The notes: generated by a model not told the origin, from the letters alone. Positions 1-8,209 are shown, numbered from the stretch's first letter. The stretch: DNA of 32,860 bases from Acetobacteraceae bacterium (GCA_027487385.1 JAIYDS010000300.1:1-32860); one strand, 5' to 3'. Made by a program: numbers and translations.

Positions 1-352
1 CGAGCGCCGCAGCGACGCGGCGCCGTGCCTCCATCTGCATCGTCGAGAGCGTGTCGACGCGCGTGCCTGGGACGCGCATGATCTGCGACGTCGACATGCT
101 GTCGAAGCAGGCGGCGCGGAACAGCCCGCGGAAGATCTCACCCGCTTCGTGCATCTGTGGCGTGATGCTGCCGTGCGCCAGCATCAACCCGAGCGTGTCC
201 ACGGCGCGGCGATGCTGCACGGGCGTGCCGGTTTCGGGATCGGCAGCCCGGATCGGTCCCGAGAAGGCGCCATGCTGCAGCCGCCACTTCGAGGGCTTCG
301 CCAGATCGTCGTGCTTCGGCTTCGCCACCTTGGGCTTGCGCTTACCGGCCAT
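1..352 (-). CDS. DUF6456-like phage protein, 3' end cut by window edge
   Basis: The first 117 codons are visible; the gene runs off the left edge. The protein starts with a basic stretch (MAGKRKPKVAKPKHDD). It then has a helical segment reading TPVQHRRAVDTLGLMLAHG, followed by SITPQMHEAGEIFRGLF. This His-Arg-Arg-Ala-Val-Asp-Thr-Leu pattern is, from memory, the hallmark of DUF6456 proteins, which are common in alphaproteobacterial prophages and have no established role. The ATG at 352 follows a GGAGAA ribosome binding site. The start overlaps the end of the upstream small gene by 11 bases, so it belongs to the same minus-strand operon. A DNA-binding or packaging-related role would be a guess. 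Confidence 0.65.
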   Translation of the reverse strand, partial: MAGKRKPKVAKPKHDDLAKPSKWRLQHGAFSGPIRAADPETGTPVQHRRAVDTLGLMLAHGSITPQMHEAGEIFRGLFRAACFDSMSTSQIMRVPGTRVDTLSTMQMEARRRVAAAL

Positions 353-572
353 GGTGATTCTCCCCGTTGCGACGCCCCCAGCGGCGATTGGCTTCGTTGG
401 TGATGGCCTGGCGGAGCCAGTCGTCGGTGATCTCGGCGATCGGAAGGGCGGCGACGCCATGGCGATGCCACGCGGCGGCGCGCATGGCGTTCACCTCGCT
501 GTCGTTCGTAGGGCTGCGCGTGCCGCGGTCGAGGCAGGATCGGGGCGGGAGTGGTGCGCCGTGCATGCTCAT
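342..572 (-). CDS. small phage-type hypothetical protein (76 aa)
   Basis: This 76-residue protein is not recognised. Its stop (TAA) lies at 344-342. Its ATG (572-570) overlaps the TGA of the resolvase gene in an ATGA junction, which is the main reason to believe it is real and to choose this start. The second half contains a helix-like segment with AEITDDWLRQAITNEANRRWGRR, broken here by an acidic-to-basic change, and the tail is Arg/Asn-rich. There are no membrane segments and no Cys pairs. It sits between a RuvC-like resolvase and a DUF6456-like gene, so it is probably an accessory early phage protein. Confidence 0.55.
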   Translation of the reverse strand: MSMHGAPLPPRSCLDRGTRSPTNDSEVNAMRAAAWHRHGVAALPIAEITDDWLRQAITNEANRRWGRRNGENHHGR

Positions 573-1117
573 GCGCGGCCTCCCGTGGGGTCGGTCGCCC
601 AGAGCAGAAGGGCGATGGCATCTGCCTCGTTGTCGTCGGCCGGCGCGAAGCCGCGAGCCTGGATGGCGGCGACCATCTTCGCCTTGTCGGCGTTGCCCTT
701 GCCGGTCGCGAAGCGCTTGATCGTGGCGACGGGCACGCCCTGGTAGGCGATGCTCCGCTCCTCGCACCAGGCGGAGAGGTGGGCGAGGAAGCCGCCGTAG
801 ATGTGCGCCGCGTCGGTGCCGGCGTGCGCGCGGACCTCCTCGAAGACGATCCGCGCCACACCGCCAGACAGGGCGGCGACCTCAGCCAACCATCCGCGGA
901 AGCGCAGGAAGCGCATCCCGCCGCCCTCGAACCGGCTGGGGCGGAACGTCATGGTCCCCGAGGTGATGCCGCCATCGTGGCCACGCAGCGCCCAGCCGGT
1001 GGTGGTGCCGAGATCCAGGGCGAGCACGGCGTGGTGCGCCAGCCTGATCGCGGGCGGGAGGGCGATGGGCGGGCCGCTTGCATGGGCGACGGGCATGGTG
1101 AGAGTCGTGGCTGCCAT
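569..1117 (-). CDS. RuvC/RNase H-fold Holliday junction resolvase-like protein
   Basis: This 182-aa protein has an RNase H-like fold signature. An N-terminal strand reads AVLALDLGTTTGWAL, with the first catalytic Asp in DLGTTTG. A central acidic pair sits in VFEEVRAH, and a C-terminal DDNEADAIALL segment supplies the last acidic residues. These are the acidic positions expected of RuvC-like resolvases, which cut branched DNA during replication and recombination. The ATG at 1117 follows a GGAGACC site eight bases upstream. The reading frame stays open far upstream (to about 2098), but that part overlaps the primase gene and is high-GC artefact. The stop overlaps the start of the next gene. Confidence 0.8.
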   Translation of the reverse strand: MAATTLTMPVAHASGPPIALPPAIRLAHHAVLALDLGTTTGWALRGHDGGITSGTMTFRPSRFEGGGMRFLRFRGWLAEVAALSGGVARIVFEEVRAHAGTDAAHIYGGFLAHLSAWCEERSIAYQGVPVATIKRFATGKGNADKAKMVAAIQARGFAPADDNEADAIALLLWATDPTGGRA

Positions 1118-1245
1118 GGTGGTCTCCGGAAGGGGATGATCCTGGTGAGGGCGGCGACGGCGCGGTTCTTGGCGGAGCTCGCCGTCGCTGCCCGGCATTT
1201 CGGGTGGGCCTGTATCCGGCGGTCCTATCGCTGGCGGCCGGTGCC

Positions 1246-1538
1246 GACCCAACCCATGACCCAACCGGGTCCAACCTGCGCCGACCTCGCAGGAAAAACT
1301 TTTGCGCCAAATCAACGCGTTATGCGGGCGTGTCCCAACGTCCCAACCTGGGCCGACATCCCCTAAACCTATAAGGAGAATGTATGTCCGGCCCGACCCA
1401 GACCTTCCGCATCTAGGTTTCAGACCCGTTGGGACGGTTGGGACGTTGGGACCAGCGGCCGCAACCACCTGATTTCGCATTGAGATTTGCTGTCCCAACC
1501 TCAAAGAGGGGGTTGGGACCGCGGGGCGAGGTTGGGAC
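1246..1538. repeat. cluster of GTTGGGAC repeats in both orientations (iteron-like)
   Basis: Eight exact copies of GTTGGGAC or its complement occur in about 210 bp. GTCCCAAC is at 1332-1339, 1340-1347 and 1492-1499. GTTGGGAC is at 1428-1435, 1437-1444, 1445-1452, 1512-1519 and 1531-1538. One-mismatch copies (GACCCAAC) are at 1246-1253 and 1258-1265. The copies at 1492 and 1512 form a nine-pair hairpin with a ten-base loop. The cluster fills the 440-bp stretch (1118-1557) between primase and resolvase that has no confident gene. An origin or an operator is the likely role by position; which one is unknown. Confidence 0.7.
1384..1416 (+). CDS. possible 10-codon leader-type ORF
   Basis: A near-ideal ribosome binding site (AAGGAG, 1373-1378) lies five bases before an ATG at 1384. 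The ATG opens a 10-codon frame (MSGPTQTFRI) ending in TAG. It runs opposite to the flanking operon and lies inside the repeat cluster. A CTATAA element at 1369-1374 overlaps the binding site, so it cannot be the promoter of this ORF. This may be chance. It is listed because such a good site is uncommon in this GC-rich DNA. Confidence 0.15.
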   Translation: MSGPTQTFRI

Positions 1539-1557
1539 AGCAGCGGCGCGGCCGGCA

Positions 1558-4143
1558 TCACGAGCTGCCCTCCGGGCGCGGCGCCCGATAGCGCCACTCC
1601 CGCGCACTCCGGCCCGAGGCTCCGGATTTGTACCGCTCCCACTTCCTCGCCTTGAGAAAGCTGGAGACGCGCATCTGATCTGCACGGGTCCATTTCGCCG
1701 GTTCGATGCTGAGCGCCTGTTCCAGCACCTCGCCGACGGAAACGTCGGTCAATGGTGTCGGGCGCGGCACGTGGCGGTCCTGCCAGTCGTCGTACCCGCC
1801 GAAGCCGACATTCACGCTGCGCCGTTCGGAGACGAGCCAGCGCTCGATCAGCGCATCCCAGGCATCCGGCTCGTAGCGGGCCTCCTGCTCGGCCGTGGCG
1901 GAGGCGATGAGGTCGCGGTCCTCCAGCCACCAGGGCGCACCCGCGTTGAACCGCGCGACTGCCTCGGCCCAAAGCTGGTCGCGGTCGCGGCGCAGTCCGT
2001 CGAGGTCGATCTCCCCACATCGCAGCGGCCAGAAGCGCCGATTGCCGGTTTCGTCGCGCAGATAGGTGTCGGGATTGACGCTGCCGGCGAAGACGCACTG
2101 CCGCGGCACCGTGACCACGTAGCGCTCATAGGGCGGCCGGTAGCGATCGGAGGTGCGGGTGAGGAAGGCCTTGATCCGCGACACCTCGGCCCTGCCGATC
2201 GCGTCGAGCTCGGCCATTTCGATAATCCACACGCCACGCATCTGCTGCGCGGCATCCTTTGAGCCGATCTCGGCCAACTCGTCAGTGAACCAGGCATCGG
2301 AGGCGAGCACCTTCAGCGCCGTCGATTTCCGGATGCCCTGCGGGCCTTCCAGGATCAGCATGTGGTCTGCCTTGCAGCCGGGGCGCATGATCCGCGCGAC
2401 AGCGGAGATCATCCACAGCGCGGCCATGGCCCGGTTGAGCGGCGTATCGGCCGCGCCGAGATAGGTCACGGCCCATGCGTCGAGACGCAGCGTGCCATCC
2501 CAAGCGAGCGCGCGGAGGTAGTCCTGCACCGGATGGATGCGGATGTTGCGGGCGACCGCCACGACGCTGCGCCCCACCACGACGGGCGGGACGTTGATCT
2601 CGTGCCGCTGCAGCCATTCGGCGCAGCGCACGTCGTCCGCATCGCCCCAGGCCCGCGGCAGGGTGCTGGCGGCGGCCTCCCATGGCAGGGCCTGGGTGAC
2701 CAGGATCTCCTGGGCGAATTCGTCGAACACCAACGCGCCGGCGAACGCAGCATCGAGCGACAGCGCGGTGATCACGTTGGCCTCGTTTCGCTCCGGCGTG
2801 CCGCTTGGTTCGAGGCGGAGCAGAGCGGCCCAGCGCGGTCGGATCGGCGCCTGGTTCACATCGCCGGTGGTGTTGAAGCGGCGCCGGAGCTCGCCGAGCT
2901 GTTTCTCCAGGATGGACACGGCGATGCCGGTCGCGGATTTGATGGCACCCAGCACCTGGCGCTCGGGCAGTGGCTCGAGGCGGAGGGTGACAAGGCGGCC
3001 CAGCAACTGCGACAGCGGCGCCATATCGGGCGGGTTGGTGAGCGTGGCTGCAGCCGCCAGCAACTCCTCGGCGGTGGTGGGCGGCGGTGCCTGGTCACCA
3101 GTTGGCGCCGGCGTGGCATAGTCTTCGGCCGTCACGCCATGCTGCAGATCGTCGTTGAAGTCGTCGCCGTGCAGCGGCGCGAGGATGCGGGAGGGAATGT
3201 CGGCGAGGTTGAGCTGGTCCGCGAGTGTGGCCGCGGCCTGCATGCCCGGCAGGCCGGCATCGGCGAAGATGGTGACGTGGGTGGTGCCGTCCGGCCACCG
3301 CCAACGCCGCAACCCGTCCGCGGAGAGCGCCGCCATGGTCGGCACCGCGAAGATGGCCTGGGCCGAGAGCGCGGTCTCGATCCCCTCGGCGACGCCGATC
3401 CGGCCGTCATCAGGGAACGGCGCCAGGCGCACCGCGCCGCCGGCGATGGGCCCAAGCATCTTCTTCCCCGGCGGCGCCTTCGCCGAGCCGTCGTCCAGCA
3501 GGTAGGTCCGATGGATACCGCCGGTGTGCTCGCCAGTGCTGTCGCGGGCGAGCGCCACCATGCCAGCCCAGCCACGCTTCGTCTCGAAGTCAGGAAGGTC
3601 CGGGTGGAACATCAGGTCGGGGCTGTCCGGTACCACCAGCCCGCGGCTGCGCAGATAGGTCTCTGCCACCGTGCCGGCGATCGGCTGGCAGCCTTCCAGC
3701 AGGCGCGCCACCTCCCGGCTATGGTCCGGCCTCGGCTCCTGCGGCCGCGGGCTGGGCGCCGGCTGCTCCATATGGGCCAGCCGCGCGGCCTCGGCGAAGA
3801 GCCGCGCCTCTGTCAGCCCCGTCGCATGATAGACCATGTCGATCGGCCCGGCGCTTTCGCCGGTCGCATGGTCGAAGCCCCATCCCGCAAAGCGACCCTC
3901 GAGGTGCAGGACACAGGATCCCTCGCCACGGGGGCGGCGGCCTGACAGGTCAGCGCAGCGCAGCGTCTTGCGGTCGGGCGCGCGGACTGCCTGTGGGAAC
4001 AGCGCGGGCAGCCAGTCGCGCGCCGTGTCCGCCAGCCTTCGCCGCACCTCGGCAAGGTCGTGCCGAACGTGCAGCATGGGCCCGACATCGTTGAGGTCGA
4101 TGCATGCCGATGCGGTGACGGCGGGATGGGGCTCAGCGTTCAT
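1558..4143 (-). CDS. phage-type primase-helicase with Toprim and VapE domains
   Basis: This 861-aa protein probably combines primer synthesis and DNA unwinding for the element. Residues 20-125 resemble the N-terminal domain of phage Toprim primases. Residues 245-305 form a Toprim_3-like domain with VAEGIETAL (Glu253) and TIFADAGLPG (Asp295). About residues 500-745 are a VapE-type (D5/virulence-associated E) ATPase with Walker A GPQGIRKST (600-608), an acidic Walker B region at WIIEMAELD (639-647) and ETGNRRFWPL near 698-707. The second Asp of the usual Toprim DxD is Gly297 here. The ATG at 4143 overlaps the stop of the upstream helicase gene (ATGA). The C-terminal ~100 residues are basic and may bind DNA. 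Confidence 0.88.
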   Translation of the reverse strand: MNAEPHPAVTASACIDLNDVGPMLHVRHDLAEVRRRLADTARDWLPALFPQAVRAPDRKTLRCADLSGRRPRGEGSCVLHLEGRFAGWGFDHATGESAGPIDMVYHATGLTEARLFAEAARLAHMEQPAPSPRPQEPRPDHSREVARLLEGCQPIAGTVAETYLRSRGLVVPDSPDLMFHPDLPDFETKRGWAGMVALARDSTGEHTGGIHRTYLLDDGSAKAPPGKKMLGPIAGGAVRLAPFPDDGRIGVAEGIETALSAQAIFAVPTMAALSADGLRRWRWPDGTTHVTIFADAGLPGMQAAATLADQLNLADIPSRILAPLHGDDFNDDLQHGVTAEDYATPAPTGDQAPPPTTAEELLAAAATLTNPPDMAPLSQLLGRLVTLRLEPLPERQVLGAIKSATGIAVSILEKQLGELRRRFNTTGDVNQAPIRPRWAALLRLEPSGTPERNEANVITALSLDAAFAGALVFDEFAQEILVTQALPWEAAASTLPRAWGDADDVRCAEWLQRHEINVPPVVVGRSVVAVARNIRIHPVQDYLRALAWDGTLRLDAWAVTYLGAADTPLNRAMAALWMISAVARIMRPGCKADHMLILEGPQGIRKSTALKVLASDAWFTDELAEIGSKDAAQQMRGVWIIEMAELDAIGRAEVSRIKAFLTRTSDRYRPPYERYVVTVPRQCVFAGSVNPDTYLRDETGNRRFWPLRCGEIDLDGLRRDRDQLWAEAVARFNAGAPWWLEDRDLIASATAEQEARYEPDAWDALIERWLVSERRSVNVGFGGYDDWQDRHVPRPTPLTDVSVGEVLEQALSIEPAKWTRADQMRVSSFLKARKWERYKSGASGRSAREWRYRAPRPEGSS

Positions 4144-5465
4144 GCCAGGATCACCAGGCCCTGCTCGGCGCGGGTGATGGTGGTGTACAGCCAGCGGCGG
4201 CGATCGAGCTCCGTGCGGCCGAGACCATCGTCCCAGACCACCACGTTCTCCCACTGCGAACCCTGGCTCTTGTGGCCGGTGATGGCCCAGCCATAGGTCG
4301 CCTCGGTCAGCGCGCGCTTGGTCTTCCAGTCGCGGTCGTGGCGCTGCTTGTCGAAGGCGATGTGATCCTCGAAGTGCCCCTTGTAGATGCGCAGGCGGCC
4401 GCGGCTGCCATCCTGCTGCGGCGGCCCGATGCGATTGCCGTCCTCGTCGGTGACCACCGCCGAGAAATAATGGGTCCCCTCGTCGACGACGGCGTCGAGC
4501 GAGAGGAACATGCCGTTGATCAGCCCGAGGTCGTTCTGGTTCTTCAGGCAGACGATCTTCTCGGCCGGGCCGGTGGGCAGCCAGCCTGGCCCAAAGCCGG
4601 CGGCCTGGCGCATGGCGTTGTTCAGCTGCAGGCGCGTCGCGTTCATGCCGCAGATGACCTGGCCACCGCGCAGCGCCTGCTCCGGCGTCACATCGGATTT
4701 GCGCATCTTCCATACGTGGGTGTCGTACTGCCCGAAGCCGATCGCCACGCCTTCGCGGGCCATGGTGGCGAGGCGGATGATCGCGCTCTCCGCCGCCTGG
4801 CGGTGGATCTCGGTGAGCATGATGTCGGGCGCGTCTTTCGTGAACGCGCCTTCCCCCTGGATGGGCGGCAACTGGCCAGGATCGCCGAGGACCAGGATGG
4901 GCTTGCCGAAGCTCATCAGGTCGCGCGCCATGTCCTCGCCAACCATCGAGACCTCATCGAGCACGATCAGCCTCGCATGCGCCGCGTCGCTCTTCGGGTT
5001 CAGCGCGAAGCGTGGCCGCTTCATCTCGGAGACGGCCTGGCGCATCGCCTCGATGGTCGCCTCGGCGGTGGTGCGATCGAAGCCCGAGAGCTGACGCGCG
5101 CTCGCCGTCGCTTCGGTGATCTTCTTCTCGGCGGCTTCTACCTCCTCCTCGGTCCCCTCGATGACGCTGTAGATCAGGCTATGGATGGTGCGCGCTGGCG
5201 TGCCTTTCCGGCGCAGGACCAGCGCGGCCTTGCCGGTGAAGGTGGCGGTGACGACCCCGGGCGCGCAGCCTTCACCATCACCACCGGCGCGATGCGGCTC
5301 GAGGCCGATCTCGCTGAGCGCAAACTTCAGCACGGTCGATTTGCCCGTGCCGGCGAAGCCGAACAGCCGGAACACCTGCTGCTTTTCGGTGCCGTGCTCG
5401 AACCATGCCCGGATCGCAGCGATGGCGCGGTGCTGGGTGTCGGAGGGGGTGATGTCGCCGCTCAT
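4140..5465 (-). CDS. SF1 ATP-dependent helicase, RecD/Dda-like
   Basis: This 441-aa protein shows superfamily 1B helicase motifs in order: Walker A GFAGTGKST (36-44), motif Ia around ATFTGKAALVL (74-84), Walker B VLDEVSMV (168-175), motif III GDPGQLPP (194-201), and a C-terminal UvrD_C_2-type motif ITGHKSQGSQW followed by TTITRAEQGLVI. Residues 103-150 are a charged helical insertion. Dda/RecD2-like enzymes unwind DNA 5'-to-3' and are common in phage replication modules. The ATG at 5465 follows a strong GGGGAGGG site; an upstream in-frame Met was rejected for lacking this site. Both ends overlap neighbours by four bases. Confidence 0.9.
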   Translation of the reverse strand: MSGDITPSDTQHRAIAAIRAWFEHGTEKQQVFRLFGFAGTGKSTVLKFALSEIGLEPHRAGGDGEGCAPGVVTATFTGKAALVLRRKGTPARTIHSLIYSVIEGTEEEVEAAEKKITEATASARQLSGFDRTTAEATIEAMRQAVSEMKRPRFALNPKSDAAHARLIVLDEVSMVGEDMARDLMSFGKPILVLGDPGQLPPIQGEGAFTKDAPDIMLTEIHRQAAESAIIRLATMAREGVAIGFGQYDTHVWKMRKSDVTPEQALRGGQVICGMNATRLQLNNAMRQAAGFGPGWLPTGPAEKIVCLKNQNDLGLINGMFLSLDAVVDEGTHYFSAVVTDEDGNRIGPPQQDGSRGRLRIYKGHFEDHIAFDKQRHDRDWKTKRALTEATYGWAITGHKSQGSQWENVVVWDDGLGRTELDRRRWLYTTITRAEQGLVILA

Positions 5466-6238
5466 GCAACCCTCCCCGCTGCCACGCGGTAATCCTTGAT
5501 GACGCCGCCACGCGCGATGTCGCCGACCTCGCATTCGCGCACGAAGATGCGGCGCCCATCAGGAAGCTGCCGAAAATGGCCGCGACGGATATGCCACCGA
5601 GGCGAGGCATGGGTGCCGCCCAGCCGCGCTGCTGCGGCGGAGACCTGGCTGGGGTCGATGTCTGCCAGCCGATAGCTCCAGCCTTCCTTGCTCCCGCGCG
5701 CAGCCTTGGTCCGATGGGCATGGTCAAGGATGCGGGGCTGCATCGGGCAGCTCAGGGACAGCAGCGCGAGCGATCGTCCCAGGACCGCGGCCAGGGCCTC
5801 GACGTAGATCGGCGCCTCGGCATCCACGATGGCGCGGGTGTTGACGGCGATCTCGGGCTTGTCACCTCGCGGGAAGCGGGTGAGCAGCAAGGTGTCCGTC
5901 CAGCCCGCCTCGCGCGCGATGTAGCGGAACAGGAAGACATCGATGTGCCCGTCATGCGCTTCGCAATAGGTCACACAGCGATCATTCGCGGTCCCTGCCA
6001 CGATCACCTCGAAGACGACCGAGGCGTGCGGCAACTGGAATGGCGTGTTCAGCAGCGCGAGAGACAGCTGGCCGAGGGCGTCGGAGTCGAACTTCTCCGC
6101 ATCCGGGAAGAAGTAGATCGGCGCGGCGAGCATCCGTGCGAGCTGCGGTGCACACCACAGCCGTGGCGCATGCTGCAGCACATGCCGCTTCAGGGAGTGA
6201 GCGTAGGGAACGGGATGGGGAGGTGCGGAGTGGCTCAT
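5462..6238 (-). CDS. phage-type hypothetical protein (258 aa)
   Basis: I do not recognise this 258-aa protein. The first half holds alternating hydrophobic strands (IDVFLFRYIAREAGWTDTLLL). The C-terminal ~60 residues read as a compact module, with SPRWHIRRGHFRQLPDGRRI followed by FVRECEVGD and GGVIKDYRV. From memory that tail is shared by several phage-associated proteins of unknown function. There are no membrane segments, signal peptide or Cys cluster. The ATG at 6238 overlaps the stop of the upstream nuclease gene, and its TGA overlaps the helicase start, so it is translationally coupled on both sides. Confidence 0.7.
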   Translation of the reverse strand: MSHSAPPHPVPYAHSLKRHVLQHAPRLWCAPQLARMLAAPIYFFPDAEKFDSDALGQLSLALLNTPFQLPHASVVFEVIVAGTANDRCVTYCEAHDGHIDVFLFRYIAREAGWTDTLLLTRFPRGDKPEIAVNTRAIVDAEAPIYVEALAAVLGRSLALLSLSCPMQPRILDHAHRTKAARGSKEGWSYRLADIDPSQVSAAAARLGGTHASPRWHIRRGHFRQLPDGRRIFVRECEVGDIARGGVIKDYRVAAGRVA

Positions 6239-7008
6239 GCATGCGTCTCCCAGCAGCGCGCCGCGTAGGGGCAAAAGCGGCAGAGGTAGAAATCGGCGTG
6301 GGCTGCTATCCGCGGCGGCAATTCGCCGGCGTCAGCAGCGCGGAGGATGTCGACGGCGCGATCGGACAGGCGCTGCGCCTCGGCTGCGTCGAAGGGCACC
6401 GCCTCGTGGTGCAGCGCCAGCGTGTCGCGATTCAGGGCGGTGAGCAGCGCCACCTCGAGCTCGAGATAGGCCATGTAGAGCTGCACCTGGGCGAAGTAGA
6501 TCGGTTTGGATTGCCGCAGACCGTGCTTGACCAGGTCGTTCCACGACTTCTGACCGAGCGCCTTGTGCTCCCACAGGGAAGGCCAGCGGATGCCGACATC
6601 GGGCCCCGCGACGATGACGCCATCGGCATGGCCGCGCAGCTTTCCGCCCGCTGCGGCAAAGCCGAATTGCTCGCCGTCGGCGCCGCGGTCCCGCAGATCG
6701 AAGCCCGCCTGGCGGAGCCACCGGATGGACAGCGTCTCGAACTGGTGTCCGGCATCGAAGACGCGAAGGATGCCGCCGTCGAAGTCCCGGCCCGCATCCT
6801 TCGGCGTGTGCGCCACCTCATAGACCAGCTTGCGGGCACAAGCTTCGCCGACGCGGCTGCCGCCGAGATAGTCCCGCGGGCGCTGCCGTTGGTTGCGCGC
6901 CACCAGCGCAGCATCGACATGCGCGTTGATGAGCGCGGTGGTGTCGGCCACGCCGTGCGCGGATCGTCCATAGACCAGGCCGGATTGGTGGTTGAGGTCG
7001 AGGATCAC
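6235..7008 (-). CDS. Cas4-like PD-(D/E)XK nuclease with four cysteines
   Basis: This ~257-aa protein has the layout of Cas4/AddB-type iron-sulfur nucleases. One Cys lies near the N-terminus (GEACARKLVYE, about residue 57). The core has GHADGVIV (catalytic Asp about 129) and WEHKAL (Glu about 147 and Lys about 149), followed by a QVQLYMAYLE helix. A C-terminal CRFCPYAARC (C-x2-C-x5-C) completes the likely 4Fe-4S site. Such enzymes process DNA ends, here probably for phage recombination with the nearby Sak4-like ATPase. I chose the GTG at 7008 because AGGGGG lies five bases upstream; the GTG at 7014 is abutted by that site. No cas genes are nearby. Confidence 0.85.
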   Translation of the reverse strand: MILDLNHQSGLVYGRSAHGVADTTALINAHVDAALVARNQRQRPRDYLGGSRVGEACARKLVYEVAHTPKDAGRDFDGGILRVFDAGHQFETLSIRWLRQAGFDLRDRGADGEQFGFAAAGGKLRGHADGVIVAGPDVGIRWPSLWEHKALGQKSWNDLVKHGLRQSKPIYFAQVQLYMAYLELEVALLTALNRDTLALHHEAVPFDAAEAQRLSDRAVDILRAADAGELPPRIAAHADFYLCRFCPYAARCWETHA

Positions 7009-7017
7009 GGCCACCCC

Positions 7018-7473
7018 CTAAAATGGGATCGGGTCGTCAAGCGGATCCCGCTCGGCGGCCTGGCGCTGCATCGATGCCTGAAAGCCGTCGACGCAGGCCT
7101 CGATGATCCGATCGATTTCCGCCGCGCTGCGGTCGTGGAAAGGCGCCATGAGGTTCAGCTCGACCAGCACTTCCGCGAGCGGCCGGCGCGCGTCCTTCAC
7201 CGCGCGCTCCTCCATCTGGGTTTTGTCGATCACGCCGTTGGACCTCCGGCCCAGCGCACCACCGGCCTCGCAGCACCGCATCGAGCAGAAGCGGTGATGC
7301 GGGAATTCGCCCCAACGAAGCTGGTGGATGTAGCCGAAGCCCTTCGCCTCCCGCCCGCAGAGCGCGCAGGTGAGGCGACGCACCTGATCCTCTGGCGAGC
7401 AGCCGCGCGGCGGTGGCAGGGACTGGGCCGCAGCACGCGGCTGCGCCGGCCGCGTCCAGCGGCGACGAACCAT
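7018..7473 (-). CDS. DUF6511-like zinc-binding phage protein
   Basis: This 151-aa protein has a basic Pro/Arg-rich N-terminus followed by a likely zinc site. CALCGREAKGFGYIHQL supplies the first Cys pair, and HHRFCSMRCCEAGG, about 20 residues later, supplies the second. The C-terminal half is helical and acidic (AAEIDRIIEACVDGF). This CxxCG...GFGY...FCSxxC arrangement is what I remember of DUF6511, a phage family without known function. The ATG at 7473 lacks a good binding site, but it lies 8 bp below the stop of the upstream gene, so reinitiation is plausible. Nucleic-acid binding is an inference from the zinc motif. Confidence 0.68.
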   Translation of the reverse strand: MVRRRWTRPAQPRAAAQSLPPPRGCSPEDQVRRLTCALCGREAKGFGYIHQLRWGEFPHHRFCSMRCCEAGGALGRRSNGVIDKTQMEERAVKDARRPLAEVLVELNLMAPFHDRSAAEIDRIIEACVDGFQASMQRQAAERDPLDDPIPF

Positions 7474-7480
7474 CGGCGCA

Positions 7481-8209
7481 TCACCCGTTCAGCCAGGACG
7501 GGCCGCTGGCGGCAGGAGCGGGCGCCGAGGGCTGGGGTGTGGGGCTGGTGGCGGCCGGGCGTTCCCACATGCGGGGCGCCGGAGCCGCGGGCGCGGTGGC
7601 AGCCTGGCCCGACCAGGCCGGGGGCGTGGCGGCCGCGGCAGCGGGCGGACGGGCCGGCCGGTTGCTGGGCGCCGCGGCGACGGCTTCTCCGGCCATGACC
7701 TTGGCGTATTCCGGCTCGCCCGGCAGCACGACCCGGTCCAGCCGGTTGCTGTCCGAATACCGAGGGTCGCTGGCAGGCTCGACGCGCACCTTGGCCGCGA
7801 AGGTGATCCCGTGCAGGTCGGACAGACCGCGCAGCATGCGCTTGGCCTTCGCCGCCTCGCTCATATCCTGCGAGTCCAGCCCGAGCGCGCTGTCGATCAT
7901 GGCCCGGAAGACCCCCTTCGAGATCTTCCAGCCGATCGACACGCCCTGCTCGTCCACCTTGCCGCCGACGACGGTGAAGGTCTGCCAGAACTTGCGACGG
8001 ATGTGCGGGCCCGCCGTGACGGTGAACTCGCAGTCCAGCATCTTCACGTCGCTGCCCGGCGTCTTGGTCGCCTTGAGCAAGCCGCGATCGGCCTCGCCCT
8101 GGCCATCCAGCCCGCCCTTGCGGAGGTGCATGATGACCTTCACGAAGCTGCCGTCCGGGATGAGGTCGGAGCCGCGCGGCAGTTCGGCATCGTTCATGTC
8201 ATAGGTCAT
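7481..8209 (-). CDS. phage-type hypothetical, possible ssDNA-binding partner of Sak4-like ATPase
   Basis: This 242-aa protein has a folded N-terminal part (about 1-170) rich in beta strands (SFVKVIMHLRKGG, MLDCEFTVTAGPHIRRKFWQ). The last ~70 residues are a Pro/Ala-rich tail ending in GPSWLNG. A beta-rich domain with a disordered tail, encoded next to a recombination ATPase, is the usual arrangement of phage single-strand-binding proteins (DUF669-like or gp2.5-like). I cannot confirm the family, and the tail lacks the typical acidic tip. The ATG at 8209 overlaps the stop of the ATPase gene (ATGA). Confidence 0.7.
   Translation of the reverse strand: MTYDMNDAELPRGSDLIPDGSFVKVIMHLRKGGLDGQGEADRGLLKATKTPGSDVKMLDCEFTVTAGPHIRRKFWQTFTVVGGKVDEQGVSIGWKISKGVFRAMIDSALGLDSQDMSEAAKAKRMLRGLSDLHGITFAAKVRVEPASDPRYSDSNRLDRVVLPGEPEYAKVMAGEAVAAAPSNRPARPPAAAAATPPAWSGQAATAPAAPAPRMWERPAATSPTPQPSAPAPAASGPSWLNG

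Noticed and set aside
1332..1538. CRISPR array
   Set aside because: Repeats are only 8 bases, occur on both strands and have irregular spacing, so this is not a CRISPR layout.
569..2098. N-terminal extension of the resolvase to about 509 aa
   Set aside because: The extension runs through the repeat cluster and over the primase gene and has no conserved features. The ATG at 1117 has a good ribosome binding site and precedes the first catalytic strand.
2362..3945. Long plus-strand reading frame opposite the primase gene
   Set aside because: High-GC mirror frame; it lacks domains and a binding site, while the opposite strand encodes clear Toprim and VapE motifs.
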